DNA of 64,000 nucleotides from Hypomyces perniciosus (lineage: Eukaryota; Ascomycota; Sordariomycetes; Hypocreales; Hypocreaceae), in NCBI GenBank assembly GCA_008477525.1, contig SPDT01000006.1:5035277-5099276 (forward strand). The letters run 5' to 3'. Positions 44,701-56,017 of this stretch are shown here, in pieces. Under the pieces are notes generated by a model. It searched no databases. It was not told the origin of the DNA and saw only the letters and a program-made list of their open reading frames with translations. The stretch's first letter is position 1, and each line of letters begins with the position of its first letter. A program made the position numbers and the translations under genes.

Positions 44701-44989
44701 AGCTATTAATATTTAAAAAGGTATAATATTTAAAGAATTAGCTGTAAAAAGGCATAATTATACTTAAAGGGAATTTTATTTTTAAAGGGGAGAAGTAGAG
44801 TAATTAAATTAGTATTAATATTAAGGAAATTAAGGGATAAAGGCATTAAGGAATTAAGAATAGTATTACCTAATTAAATATATTAAATTAAATTAAATCT
44901 AGTTAAACAGTTAAATATAGCATCGAAATTCAATTAAATAGTTAAATGTAGGGTCTAGATTTGCTTTGTTTGATTGGGATGCAGCCCTG
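41799..44989 (+). mobile_element. Complete but RIP-degraded hAT-superfamily DNA transposon (3191 bp)
   Basis: The left end CAGGGCTGCATCCCGATCAAA is the inverted copy of the right end, with one mismatch (right end inverted: CAGGGCTGCATCCCA then ATCAAA). Both ends are flanked by the same 8 bp, ATTGTTTG (41791-41798 and 44990-44997). An 8-bp duplication is diagnostic of hAT elements. The interior is nearly all A and T with stops in every frame, as after heavy C-to-T mutation by RIP. A remnant of the transposase C-terminus is still readable on the + strand at 44616-44681. The right terminal ~60 bp and the left ~30 bp keep a near-normal base composition. Confidence 0.9.
44616..44681 (+). pseudogene. 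Remnant of hAT transposase C-terminal dimerisation (hATC) region
   Basis: Twenty-two codons read without a stop: LAIPAIAANYKRAFSF then IKLILT. They match the hATC pattern, in which a Leu-x-Ile-Pro is followed by Ala/Ser-x-x-x-Glu/Lys-Arg-x-Phe-Ser. A Trp-Trp pair lies ~50 bases upstream, as in intact transposases. It confirms the hAT call and gives the element's orientation. Confidence 0.75.
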
Positions 44990-44997
44990 ATTGTTTG

Positions 44998-46437
44998 TTG
45001 TTTGTTTATTTTATTATTTATATCTATTAAGTAAACTGGTTATATAAATCCCTTATAGGCAATTGGATATTAAGAGTTAGCGGCTTATACTGCTATTTGC
45101 TGAGTTTCAATTTATAAAGGAAAAAGGGTTAATTTAAGTAGTATTAATCTATTTCCGCTAAGGGAGGACTATAAAGGTCCGCTTCCTTTATTAGTTTCTA
45201 AACGGCTTTATTTCCTGTAGGTTTAAATAAATAAAAAAGGGGGGTCTCTTTTGAAGGGATATTTAGAAAGAAAGGCTTCACTATTCTATATTCTATAAAG
45301 TAGCTTTATTTCTTTAATTTACTATATTTACAGATAAACCCTCTATTATATTTAAAGCATTTATAGTATTCCTAGACGTCTTTATATTTTAATCTTTCTA
45401 TTAAAAGCCTATAAAGGATAAAGTATAAAAGTTTAAATTTTAAAGGGGAAGTTAAGGCTTTAAGTTTTTATTATTTATAGCTTTTTAAGGTTTTATTAAA
45501 TTAATTTTACTCCTTTACTTTTATAACTTTTTCTTTAATTTATCTTTTAATATATATAATTATAGCCTAGTTTTATAGTATAATAAAGAAAGCTGTGCTT
45601 AATTTAGCTAAACAGTTAACTTATTTATTACTTATAATATCCTTATATTTTAAAACCTATAAAATAAAGCTTTTATAAAGTAAAATATTTTATGGTAGTT
45701 TCCAAAAGTATATATATACTCTTTATATAAAAAAGGGGGTTTATTAAATAGCCTATTAATAATTAATAAATTATTTAAGAAAAGGAAAGTTATTTAAATT
45801 ATATAGTTTTCCTTTATATATCTAGCCATTAGCTTTATAGCCTTTAAAGTAACCTATACCTTTATATTATAAACCTTTATATTATTAAAGTATTTAATAT
45901 TTATAGTTACTTTTACTTTATAATAAGCAATTACTTTTTAATTTATATTCCTTTTAATTTAAAATTTATTAAAGTAAATTAAAATTAAATAAAAGGGGAA
46001 AGATTTAATTATTTTTAAATATTCTTTTACTGCAGTTAATTTACCTATCCCTTTAAATTAAAATTAAAGAGAATATATAGGGACTTTTTAATAAAGAGTA
46101 TAAGTTTAATAGTCCTGTTAATTAAGGCGGCAGTATATTAAAATTTAGTTTATAGTAGCTAAGGAGGGAGTTTTTTATTAATATATTAATTAATTAAATA
46201 GTTTTAATCTAGTCCTGTGAATTTTACTCTGTATTTAAATTAAACTTAAATTAAAGCAATATTAATTAAAGGGACCTTTTAACTTTTTATATAAAACGGG
46301 AATACTTATAGTCTTTTAAATTAAAAAAACTGCCTTTACTATAGCTTTAAACGCTTTATATCTTTTATTTATTAAGTTAAATACTTTTATATTTATTTAT
46401 TTAATAAAGTTAGTTTATAATTATTATTTATACCCTA
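44998..46437. other. A+T-rich block, probably RIP-degraded repeat DNA
   Basis: Very low G+C with dense TA dinucleotides and stops in all frames. No end repeats or protein remnants could be recognised by eye. GC is slightly higher near 45060-45260. Confidence 0.6.
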
Positions 46438-46442
46438 GCTAC

Positions 46443-46668
46443 TGTAACGGGTGTAGCCTAACTGGAAAGCACGCAGTTAGGGCACCTCTGTATTGTCTAT
46501 CTATAGCTGAAGGAAGGAAGCTCTATACTAGCTATGTATGCGTTATATAGTTGTGCGTATAGGGTTGTGGCCGAGGTGGTTTCCTAATTAGGTAAGCGGT
46601 CTAGTATTGGTCGTATTTCCGGATTCGGCGTAGTCGTGATTCCGGGAGACATGGCCTAGCCTGTGACA
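46443..46668. mobile_element. Solo LTR (226 bp) with 5-bp target duplication
   Basis: Starts TGTAACGGG and ends CTGTGACA, i.e. TG..CA with short inverted ends. It is flanked by GCTAC on both sides (46438-46442 and 46669-46673). No internal retrotransposon sequence is next to it, so it is a solo LTR left by recombination, type undetermined. Its base composition is balanced while the DNA on both sides is extremely A+T-rich. A pol III A-box-like TGGCCGAGGTGG occurs inside, but no good B box. Confidence 0.8.
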
Positions 46669-46673
46669 GCTAC

Positions 46674-48270
46674 TATACATTTATTTTATACAAAGTAATA
46701 GGGAGGATATAGGCCTTTATAGTTTATATTATAGCTTTAAAAGGTAAGCTTTTTTAACTTTTATTAAATAATTTAAAAAAGTTAAAGACTTGATATATTT
46801 TACTTATAAGTATCTCTATATATTTTTTAAAAGAAAGCTTTAAGTTAAAGTAAACCCTTAATTATTAAATATTTTTTTTATATTAAATTAGTTTTCGTTT
46901 TATTATAATGCCTTTTTTATATATTTAGCCTTTTATATAGTAAACGTATAGTAATTCTGCTTTAATATAGTTAAAGGATATTGCGTTTTCTACTTTTCAT
47001 TTTAGTATTTTATTAAATGTTTATTATATAAAGGTAACTATTTCTTTAATCAACTTGCCTATAATACATATAGTAATGTTATTAATATATTTAAAATAAA
47101 ATTATTAATCTTTAAATTAAAAGATTGGGCTAAAGTAAAGTATTAATATAATAAAGAAAATATAGGATTTTTATACAGCTTTATATTTAAAGGTAAAGCC
47201 TAGTAAATTAATTTCTTTTTATAAATAAAGGTAGTTTTATTATTTATAAAGGATTTTATTTATTTTATAAATTAAATACGTTATCTTTATTATTTAAGCT
47301 GTAGGATTAATTTATTTTTTATAATAATATTAAAAGCCTTAAAGATATTAAAGGTAAATAAAGTTATAACCGTTTTTTTATTTAAAGTAACTTTAATATT
47401 ATAAATTAAATAGGCAATTTAATCTATAGCTATTGTTTTAAAAAAGGCTTTAAAGTATTACTTTAAAAGGATTTTATATTTAAATATTAAAAGGGATACC
47501 CTTTTAATAAATAGTCTTTAAAGCCTTTTTTATATAAAATAGCAGTAATATAAGCCTAAAAGCTTTATAGTTTAAATAATTAAGTTTATTAAATTTAAAA
47601 ATAATAATAACCTTTATATTTTTAAAAAGGAAAAAGTAATACTTTAATTTAAAATAGCCGTTAAAAAGGTTTATAATAAACTTTTTAATAGTAGGCTATA
47701 TATAATATAAAAAGGTAATTAATATATTATTAATATTAAGCGCAGTATTTTTTACTTTAATCATAGCTTTCTTTACTTTTTTTTTAATAACTGTTTTATT
47801 TTATAGTATTTAAAGGTTCTTTAATATGTAAAGTTCTTATAAGTTTTTAATATTTTCTTTTACTCCCTTTTACTATAATAGGTATTTTTTAAAAAAAAGT
47901 TATTTATTTTTTAAAGTTTAAAATCCTTTTATTACTTTTTTAATATACTTTAATAAATTAAGGTATTTAATTTATTATTATAATAAAAAGTAAATAATAA
48001 AACTATAGGGTAAAGGGAGGTATAGTTAAGGTAAAACCTGTGCTTGGCTATAGGGTTAGACTTAGATTTTTATACCTTTATAGCTTTATACCCTAAGCTA
48101 AAGCTTTTTTTATATAGGTTTAAAAGATTTTATATTTTATAAGTTTTAATAAATGTAATAAAGAAAGAAAAGGTAAAGAAAAGAAAAAAAAAGAAAAGGA
48201 GGGATAGTTAAGGCTAACCTCCTATTTAGCTATATAGTTAAGCCTATGTTTTTGGCTTTTATAACTATAT
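46674..48270. other. A+T-rich block, probably RIP-degraded
   Basis: Continuation of the block interrupted by the solo LTR. No readable gene. Contains a 93-bp sequence found again near the telomere, and two diverged direct copies of a ~80-bp segment (about 48014-48106 and 48199-48277) next to the satellite. Confidence 0.6.
47932..48024 (+). repeat. 93-bp dispersed repeat, copy 1
   Basis: Matches 62400-62492 on the same strand with a single difference (AATAATAAAA here, AATGATAAAA there). The flanking sequences are unrelated. Such identity stands out inside otherwise divergent A+T-rich DNA. Confidence 0.8.
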
Positions 48271-48569
48271 ACCCTGGGGTTAAACAGTCTTATACGCTAA
48301 GGTTAAAGAATCTTGTCCCCTGGGGTTGAAGAATCTTGTCCCCTGGGGTTAAAGAGTCTCGTCCCCTGGGGTTAAAGAATCTCGTCCCCTGGGGTTGAAG
48401 AATCTTGTACCCTGGGGTTGAAGAATCTTGTCCCCTGGGGTTAAAGAGTCTCGTCCCCTGGGGTTAAAGAGTCTCGTCCCCTGGGGTTGAAGAATCTTGT
48501 ACCCTGGGGTTAAAGAGTCTCGTCCCCTGGAGTTGAAGAATCTCGTCCACTAGGGTTAAAGAGTCCTGT
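48271..48569 (+). repeat. 23-bp satellite, 13 tandem units
   Basis: Thirteen units of CCCCTGGGGTTAAAGAGTC plus TCGT-type ends, without gaps (299 bp). Units fall into sub-types (TTAAAGAGTCTCGT versus TTGAAGAATCTTGT) in mixed order. The first two and last two units are the most diverged, as is normal for array edges. It marks the border between the A+T-rich block and the GC-normal island. Confidence 0.92.
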
Positions 48570-49391
48570 ATAGTTATTAGGTTGGAAGGAGGGCTTGCAC
48601 TTACCTAACAATATAAACAAGACTTGAAATTTACTTATTTATATCAATACTATAATATAAACAGCTAAGTTAATAATTCATAATTAAGATTAATATAGAA
48701 TAAATAAATACTCCCAGTTTATTTTGAAGTAGCTATAGCTGGTTTACCAGTATAGCTGCAATGGTTTGGCTATACCAGGGCTTCAGTCGTGGCAAGATTG
48801 CAGGTCTATTGCCGCTGTCTGCAGGCTCTCCCAGCTCAGCCAAAATTGCAAAAGAGAATGAATTCACTTATCGGTCAGGTTCAGTTAATAGCTATACCTA
48901 TCAAGGTTTCAAGCAAGTCCCAGGGACCTGGATTATTATAGCCAAATTGCACGTAAAAGGCAAAGCCTATAATAATATAGCCCTTATATAGTTCGCCATA
49001 TATATATAAAGGATGAAAGAGCACTGAACGATAGGATAAAAGACGAGGCGCAGAGAATCGAGAAGTGTATGGGGATAAGGGGATGATATAGACTCGTGTT
49101 TATTATTACTATCCTAAAGTAGTAAAGCGCTGGCAGGCTATTTGACCCACCTACTTCGTATATAACCCAGTGGCTAGGTAGGGCTAGTCTTTTATAGTGG
49201 ATTAATAAATATAGAAAAATAATAAATAATGCTGCGGCTTATAATCCCTGTAAGGGACCCTGGATAGGTGCTTGGTTTTAAGCTGGCAGACTAAAATTCA
49301 TCTCTAGGTATTTTGGCTGACATTGGGGTTAACTTGGAAGCTGAGGATAACAATATCTATAAAGCTACGCACCTGATAATAATACCGGATA
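48570..49391. other. Intergenic, no recognised gene
   Basis: A 76-codon frame at 48761-48991 has no family I recognise, though its composition is protein-like. The rest includes the promoter of the ParB-like gene. Confidence 0.4.
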
Positions 49392-51701
49392 ATGGACTCG
49401 CTGGCCACTACCTCACGGAAACGACAGAGAGATTTAGGCTCTGAGAATAATGCTTCTAGCACTCCTGCCAGCAAACGCGCGCGCGGCAGGCAATTCAGTG
49501 ATAGAGAGTCTACCCTGGAGCAAGCACGGCCATACTATATCCTCACAGCGCGGATGCCAGTAGATGCATTGACAGCGAAGTGGACTCTTGGGCAGAATCG
49601 ACCGATAGATTCGCAGCATACGCAAAAGCTCTGTAGCATTTTTATGCAAGGTGGGCTCAACCGAAACGCAAAAGAGCATCACCTCCGGGTAATATGCAGT
49701 CGCAGAGATATAAGCAACATGATGATGCATCTGGGACTAGGGCATACTGGAACTGCCCCTCCACCCAGCGATATTCCAGTGTTTTCGAAATGGCTGTCTG
49801 TCAATAATGGAAGGAAGGTCGAGATTCTGGCTGGGCAGCACCGGATCAAAGCACTGGAGGCGTATGTGGAGCGGACGGGCTCTAGCAGTGACGAGCTATG
49901 GTGGCCATGCGAGTTCTACGATCAGGGTACGTAATAACGAATATTGCTATCTAGAGAAGGGACAGCTGAAAACGCATGCAGATACTCTACCACCAGATTT
50001 GAACCTCGGGCTTCGGGTAAATCGAAAGGATCCGGCTCTGGCAGACAGTCATGGTGAGATCTGGGTGCAGGTGATGGCGGCATCGTCGCAAAATCCGAAG
50101 CTGTTCCAAGGTAAAGGTGCAGACATAGAGCAGCAGATGAAAAGTGCATTGCATTTAAGTGGCGAGGTTAAATTCCCACTCCGTCGGCTGGTGACAGTAT
50201 GGAGGAATGAGCGATGGAGGGCTATGGTAACACGCTGGTGCCAGACGACGATTGGGAGGACGACCTTTCAGATCTCGACATGGGACTGGATGATCAGTTA
50301 CAGGATGGATGACGTAGGTTCATTGACCGAGAGGAATATGCTCTTAGCTAACAGATGTGGGCGATAGTTTTGGTTCACGACTTTCCAGAATGTGCTTACT
50401 ACTCTTACTGAGCTGCCGGGAGATACAGCCAAGTCCGTGGAGTTGACAGATTGGGCGCTTATGTCGGCTTCGCTTCTGGCAGGTCGAACGGAGTTGCAGG
50501 TGCAAGAGCTCTTCTACCCCAATCAGACACGACAACAAATCGAACAGTCCCCCGAACGCCGACCTAACTTTCTCATCGCTTTCGACGATAGTGGTTACCG
50601 GGCAGTATATGAGTGTATACTACAGTCTCCCCGGCTTCAGTTTCCCAATGTCCATCGTTTGATACGACTATCGAAGGACGAAGGGCGAGTGTTGTACGTG
50701 GTGATGAGCCACGTGGTGGCCTGGTTAAATCCGAATCCTACAGTCATTATTGACCGGCGGGATAATAACAAGCCGCCTCTACGCAATGACCTATTGCCAG
50801 CGCTCCAGCACGTTAACTCTCGGCTTGTTAGAAAGCCAATCGGAGATTGCAGACGTCTATGCAGGATACACAAGATCAGCCGTCGCCAGAAGCGGCGTCT
50901 ATTGCTCTGCAGCAGGAGATTCTCGAATTTACCTTGGCTCACTTGGCAGCCTTCAAGAGTCCGGCCACGAAGGCATACCTCGAAGAGCCGCCAGTTAAAG
51001 TGGACGGCGAGCGGTACGCAGATCGCTTCTTGGACAAGGCATGGGGTGGTGTGCTGGGGATCGTACGTTGGTACGTGGGGCCGGAGTTCCAGCCCAAATG
51101 GATGACATCCAATGCAGCGGCAGCGGCGACGGCGACGGCGGATAGTTCCAAACCTTTACAGACGGCCGCGGACTTTGTGGAAGCTTTCTGCCAGTACATG
51201 AAGACAGCGCCTGCGTTTGCTAGAAACGCCGCCCTGAACCATAAGCTCAACTCTGCGATATTCCGCGACGCGCTGGCCAGCTGGCTTTCAGAGCAGTTTC
51301 GGCTGGAGCTTGAGGAGGGAGGCATTAACCAGCACATTCCGCCTAATCTCGCTTTAGAAGCCACAACGGCAGAGACGACAAGGGGGGATGAGGAGGACGT
51401 CACACACGGTAGCCCGTCGATTTCGCCCGATGCCCAAAAGGTACAGGCACCAATATTGGCTCCAGTTGTGAGCGAGACAGAACGCAATCACGAGCGCATA
51501 AGCAGGCGATTATGGCACCCATTGCCCGCAATACGAGTCGTTCAGCCCGTTGTTGGAGGGGCAGAGGAGCCAGGCCAGACTATAGCTCCATTATCGCAGC
51601 CGACATCACAGGCACTTAGCCTATCTCATGTCCTAAACACTCCATCTAAGAATACTACTTCCTCTAAGGGAGCTTGGAGGCGAGGCTATAAAGCAGCCTA
51701 G
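49392..51701 (+). CDS. ParB/Srx-like domain protein of a subtelomeric island (about 719 aa)
   Basis: Exons 49392-49926, 49982-50313 and 50368-50811, then probably 50853-51701. The first two introns (55 and 54 nt: GTACGT..TGCAG, GTAGGT..GATAG) are convincing. The last would be only 41 nt (GTTAAC..TGCAG), and a frameshift cannot be excluded there. The N-terminus has a nuclear-localisation-like KRARGR segment. It is followed by a ParB-N-like domain: MPVDALTAKWTLGQNRPID, then VEILAGQHRIKALEAYV, the GxHRxxAxE-type loop that ParB and sulfiredoxin-like folds use for nucleotides. Later parts (FWFTTFQNVLTTL, ILEFTLAHLAAFKSP, DFVEAFCQYMKTAP) are helical and unrecognised. The C-terminal ~100 residues look disordered. 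Chromosome-partitioning, nuclease or transposon functions are all possible; none is shown. Confidence 0.72.
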
Positions 51702-52122
51702 TATTATTATTAGTTTATATTTTACTAACTGGATATTTCTTAACTATACTGCATTATAGAGCTTTATGGTTTACTACTATTATTACTGTTGACGCTTAGA
51801 CTATATAGATAAGCTTAGGTTTTTTTGGCCTTGTAATATCTAGAATAGCAATAACTGTCTAGTGTCTTTACACCCAGGGTACAATAATAGTTACATTAGC
51901 GCGCGCGCAAACATAGTAGAGATAATATAGCTAGTGTTTTATAGGCTAAGCTTTTTTCCTTAAGGGTTAGTTATTATAGTATTATTTATAGGAGAAAAGA
52001 GAGTCTAGGTTATATTTACCCTATATATCGAGATATTGTTAATATTCGTGTTAGGCAGGTAGTCTTGTAGTCCTGTCGTTTTCCTTATAGCAAATAAATA
52101 GGCTCCTGTATAACCCTCAGCT
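51702..52122. other. Intergenic, no gene seen
   Basis: 421 bases between two same-strand genes, with a GCGCGCGC run near 51900. Presumably terminator of the ParB-like gene and promoter of the next. Confidence 0.45.
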
Positions 52123-55100
52123 ATGGACATTAACGTATATACAGACTATAGAGAGGAAAGCGATGATGATGGCCTTGGCAGCCATGCAACCCCAGATACC
52201 TATGATGAGTTCTATCTCGATACAGATAGAGGCGAAACGAGTCACGAAAAGGCGGAAACTATAATAACCAAGGTAGAAGACTTGAAGATTGTCCACTCGT
52301 CTGGCGACTTTAAGATGAAGCGTGAGTGTAACAAGTGCTCTCTAAAGCTCAGGACTCTAGTTTAGAACTCTAGTATGCTGATGCAGGGCGAGGTTAGCGG
52401 AGCAGTTTATATCGAGAACAAACGCAGCAGACTTCAATGCTGCTCAGGCACTCGGTACGTTCCAGCAGAGGTTCACCATGGATTACGGACGACGAGGGGC
52501 TGGATCGAGGCCAGCTAGCCCGGATGATGAATACTACCCTGTGTTCCATCTGGACATGATCAGCATCGTTGGCTGCCCGCTCCAGCCCATCAGCAACAGA
52601 AGCGGATTCTTCGACAACGTCACCTTCACTCTGCAGAACTGGCAGGCACCGTACAGTTCCAAGCACGCTGCGAGCAGTCTCCCGTTCGACCTAGCGCACC
52701 GCACATTCCGCCTTGCCACGGGAGCGTCCCGTGAGTCCTGGTTCGTCGGTATGCACCCGGTTCAGACCGAGATCCTTGACCTGCCACAGTCGCGAGCGAG
52801 GCGCCGGGTCCAGCAGATGGCGTCCATGCAGAGCAGTGCCATGCAGCGCCACCACGCCGAGGCGCTGTCTATGCATATAAAGCAGATCTTTTTGGATGGG
52901 GAGCTCCTCGGGGAAGGGGTTGAGCCGTCGTGGAAACTCGGCGATCGCCGGTCACAGAATATATCGTATGAGAAATGGTCCATCTTCCAGGCATTGTTTA
53001 TGGAGCAATGGCCTAGCTTTGCCCAGGGGCACGCATACGATAAGTTTTGGGTCGACCACAAGCCTGCATTTCACGCATACGATCACGGAGCTAACATCCA
53101 GATTGAAGTGAACCAACCGCTGGAGAATCTTCCAAGAGAGACACGCCTCCGAGCCGATAACGAAGACAATAGTGACAGTGAAAGCAGCGACAGCGACAGC
53201 GACAGCGGTAGCCCCAGAGAGCATGGCGACTTGCCCCGGGAAAGTGGCAACAGTCGCAATAACGATACATCAAATAACGAGGCACAGGAAGAGGCAGACA
53301 ATGAAAACACTGTTTATCAGGCATCACTATACAGTGACGGACTTGAGCAACTGCGCGTCGAGCTTGAGAAGAAGTACAACCTGGATCATATTAACCGGGT
53401 GTCGTATGCTCTCGCTGCTGATATAAACTGTGTTGAAGGAGCGTCCCAGGGCCGGCGTCTGAGTATCAATCAGGATGGGGAAGCACTCTGTATGCTGGCG
53501 GATCGGTCCAAAGTTGCTGCGTTATATCGCAGTCCGCATGACTTTACCTTTTATCCCCTCGCCTTCCACCCGCGATACGGCAATTTCTCTTCCAGCGGCC
53601 CGCCAGAGTTTCTCAGCAATCTTTACACCATTATGCGAGACAATATGAGTTACCAAAACGATGGCGTGGATGTGCTTTCCTTTGGCTTCTTCCAGGGCTA
53701 CTCGAACATCAAGCGACTAATTCGGAGCCGCGCGGAAGACCTCCTACCCACAAGAGGCACAGCAACGGCAGCGCTTACATTGCCGCCATCAGAGGCAAAC
53801 CGAAATCCTGCGTATATACGAGCCAAACAAGAGCAGCTTTTCCGTATCCTTCGTGGCGAGCAGACGCCGGATCAGCCGGAGTCGTCAACCCCGTTCGCGC
53901 GCGAGAGACAGCGCCTCGAGGCCGCAATGGCACAGGAGCAGATGGCGTTCCGCATGGAGCAGGTTGTCACTGTCAGAGTCTCAGGCCTTACCAGGCAACG
54001 GCGGAACTTTTTCAGCGTGCTCCAGCCCATCTTCCAACTCATGCGGTTCTTCCTGAGGGAGACTCGGTCATATATACCCGTGTTGCGGAGTTTCAGGCCG
54101 TCCATATTCCCCAACGTCCTCTGCTCCTACGCCAAGATGTTCGAGCTGGCATTGGGTGAGATGGACCGCCGGTTCCAGGCCAAGGGCGACGAGGGTCTCG
54201 ACCTGGCACTCTCAGAAGCCGTCGCCGTCCTGGATCGTCTCGGCAACTTCTGCTTTACAGGCGACCCCAGGGTGCTCCCAAACACAGTCCTCGGCCCCCT
54301 TATCACGACTGAGAGTCTACGCAAAGGGGCCTGGCCGTATGTGTCGCCGGATATGCTTGACTTTCGCGATTCCATCGGCACTATTAACATCGCGCGGTGG
54401 CCCTGTACAGCCAACAATAATCGGCCTATCCTACTACATATAGCCGCCTTGGCATACCATTACGGCCCTGTTGTAGCGGCTAACCGGCATAGTCAGGTCT
54501 GGTTTGGCCAGCTTGGAGGCAAGGTTATCCGGGATATCAGGGCCGCTGTCCGCTTCCTCGAGGAGGTGTTTCGCGACATGTGGATTCCACAGATGGTATC
54601 CTTCATAACGTTTCAGCTGCGGAGACATCTTGGCCGCAGCATTCGCAGTGGCAGAGAGCCGACCGAACATGCCAGGCAATCGCAGAGGGTCAATACAGCC
54701 TTGGCTGCTTGGGAATCGAGCGATGAGCCGTTCAGTGACCGGTTAGTCCCTTCGAAAAGTGGGTTGGGGTATTTAATCGCTAACATAAAATGTAAATAGG
54801 CAATTCCGGGTACTCTTTGAAAGGTTAGCATTTGAAGGGCCCCCGCCTATAGCCGCATCGAATAAGGCCCGGCAGGACTTTGCTAAAGAGATATACCAAG
54901 CGTGTATATCCAGCGAGCTCTCCGCAGGCCGGCCGATCTCTTCCACGCACGGCATATGGTTTCTTATCCTGCGCGGGGCAATCCAGCACACAAGCGAAGA
55001 GGACGTTTCCAGCCACGATTGGATCAACGGCCTGGCGACAGCGATGGCCCTGACCGGCATTGAGTGGGCGCCGGGCTCCCACCGCGGCAGACTCACAACT

Positions 55101-55924
55101 CGGCGCATCATCCGGCTAGCCGGCGCTATAAAGGAAAACCAGTTCCTCACCGCCCGGCCGGGTAGTCTGAAGCGGGCGGCCATAGAGGCAGAGCAGCGGA
55201 TAGCACTGGAGGAGCAGCGGCCAAAGAAAGCACGGAGACCGGTGATTGACTTTGGATGCGACGTTCCCTTTACTACAATACCACGCCTAATCCTCGAAGG
55301 GTTTGCCAAGCTCGACAAGACATTCGCAAAGGGTAACCAGGCCATACTAAACCACTACCAGACTGCCCGCAACTGCCTGACGCTATGCCTAGGCGATTAT
55401 CGATGCGACGTTATGTTTATGCTGGCACTGACTGTAGCGGCGTCATCGGCAACGCCCCAGGTAAAGGTGAACGAGAGGGAGTTTAGTGTAGCACCGAAGA
55501 AGAAGGACTCGGCCATGTTGGCGGCGACTATGGTTACACGAATGCTGTGGTTCCTGCGGCCAGAGGAGTTCCCTTGGGATAAGGACAAGCGGGGCATCCT
55601 CCGAGTCAGTGAGATGACCAAAAAGATAGGTTAGTTCTGCCAGGTCAGGGTCTAAATAGCCGATGCTAATAGTGTATGTGGGGCATAGAACATAAGGGCT
55701 GCAATAACCGTATGCTACGCGAGCTGCGATGGATACAGGTACAGGGCAACCGAGACAGCCCTCGAAACAGCGACTCGCGTCTACAGTCAGCCGAGGAGCT
55801 ATACGCATTGCAGAAGGAGTTAATAGGTTTACGAAGAGACGCAGAGCGCTTTATCTCAGTAGTGTTTAACAGTAATAATAAGGTATGGGTAGATCGATGC
55901 TCGTCAATTATTAAGCAGAAGTAG
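52123..55924 (+). CDS. Large unknown protein of the subtelomeric island (1202 aa, four exons)
   Basis: Exons 52123-52321, 52398-54741, 54800-55629 and 55689-55924, with introns of 76, 58 and 59 nt (GTGAGT..GTTAG, GTTAGT..AATAG with a GCTAAC branch site, GTTAGT..CATAG). Phases agree and the frame is open throughout. I do not recognise the family. Visible parts: an acidic first exon (YREESDDDGLG), a region VFHLDMISIVGCPLQPISN, an acidic Ser/Asp run (DNSDSESSDSDSDSGS), and conserved-looking blocks (FHPRYGNFSSSGPPEF, SFGFFQGYSNIKRLIRSR, FFSVLQPIFQLMRFFLRE). A charged segment LEEQRPKKARRP could be a nuclear signal, and the C-terminus has a coiled coil (EELYALQKELIGLRRDAE). No signal peptide or membrane segment. 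The neighbours suggest it belongs to the same unit as the ParB-like and Ulp1 genes. Confidence 0.75.
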
Positions 55925-56017
55925 GGGAAGGTTTATTAGAGCTTCAATTACACTAGTGTAGGCAAACTTGCATCTAGGTTCCCCCCTTTCTCCCCCTTTT
56001 CCCCTTTCTACCTCCTA

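Noticed and set aside
46560..46650. A tRNA or tRNA-derived SINE inside the 226-bp element
   Set aside because: A good A-box-like TGGCCGAGGTGG is present, but no matching B box or cloverleaf could be drawn, and TG..CA ends with a 5-bp duplication fit an LTR better.
49807..50367. A separate 186-aa protein starting inside the ParB-like gene
   Set aside because: Its second half is exon 2 of the ParB-like gene, and its first half is an out-of-frame reading of exon 1.
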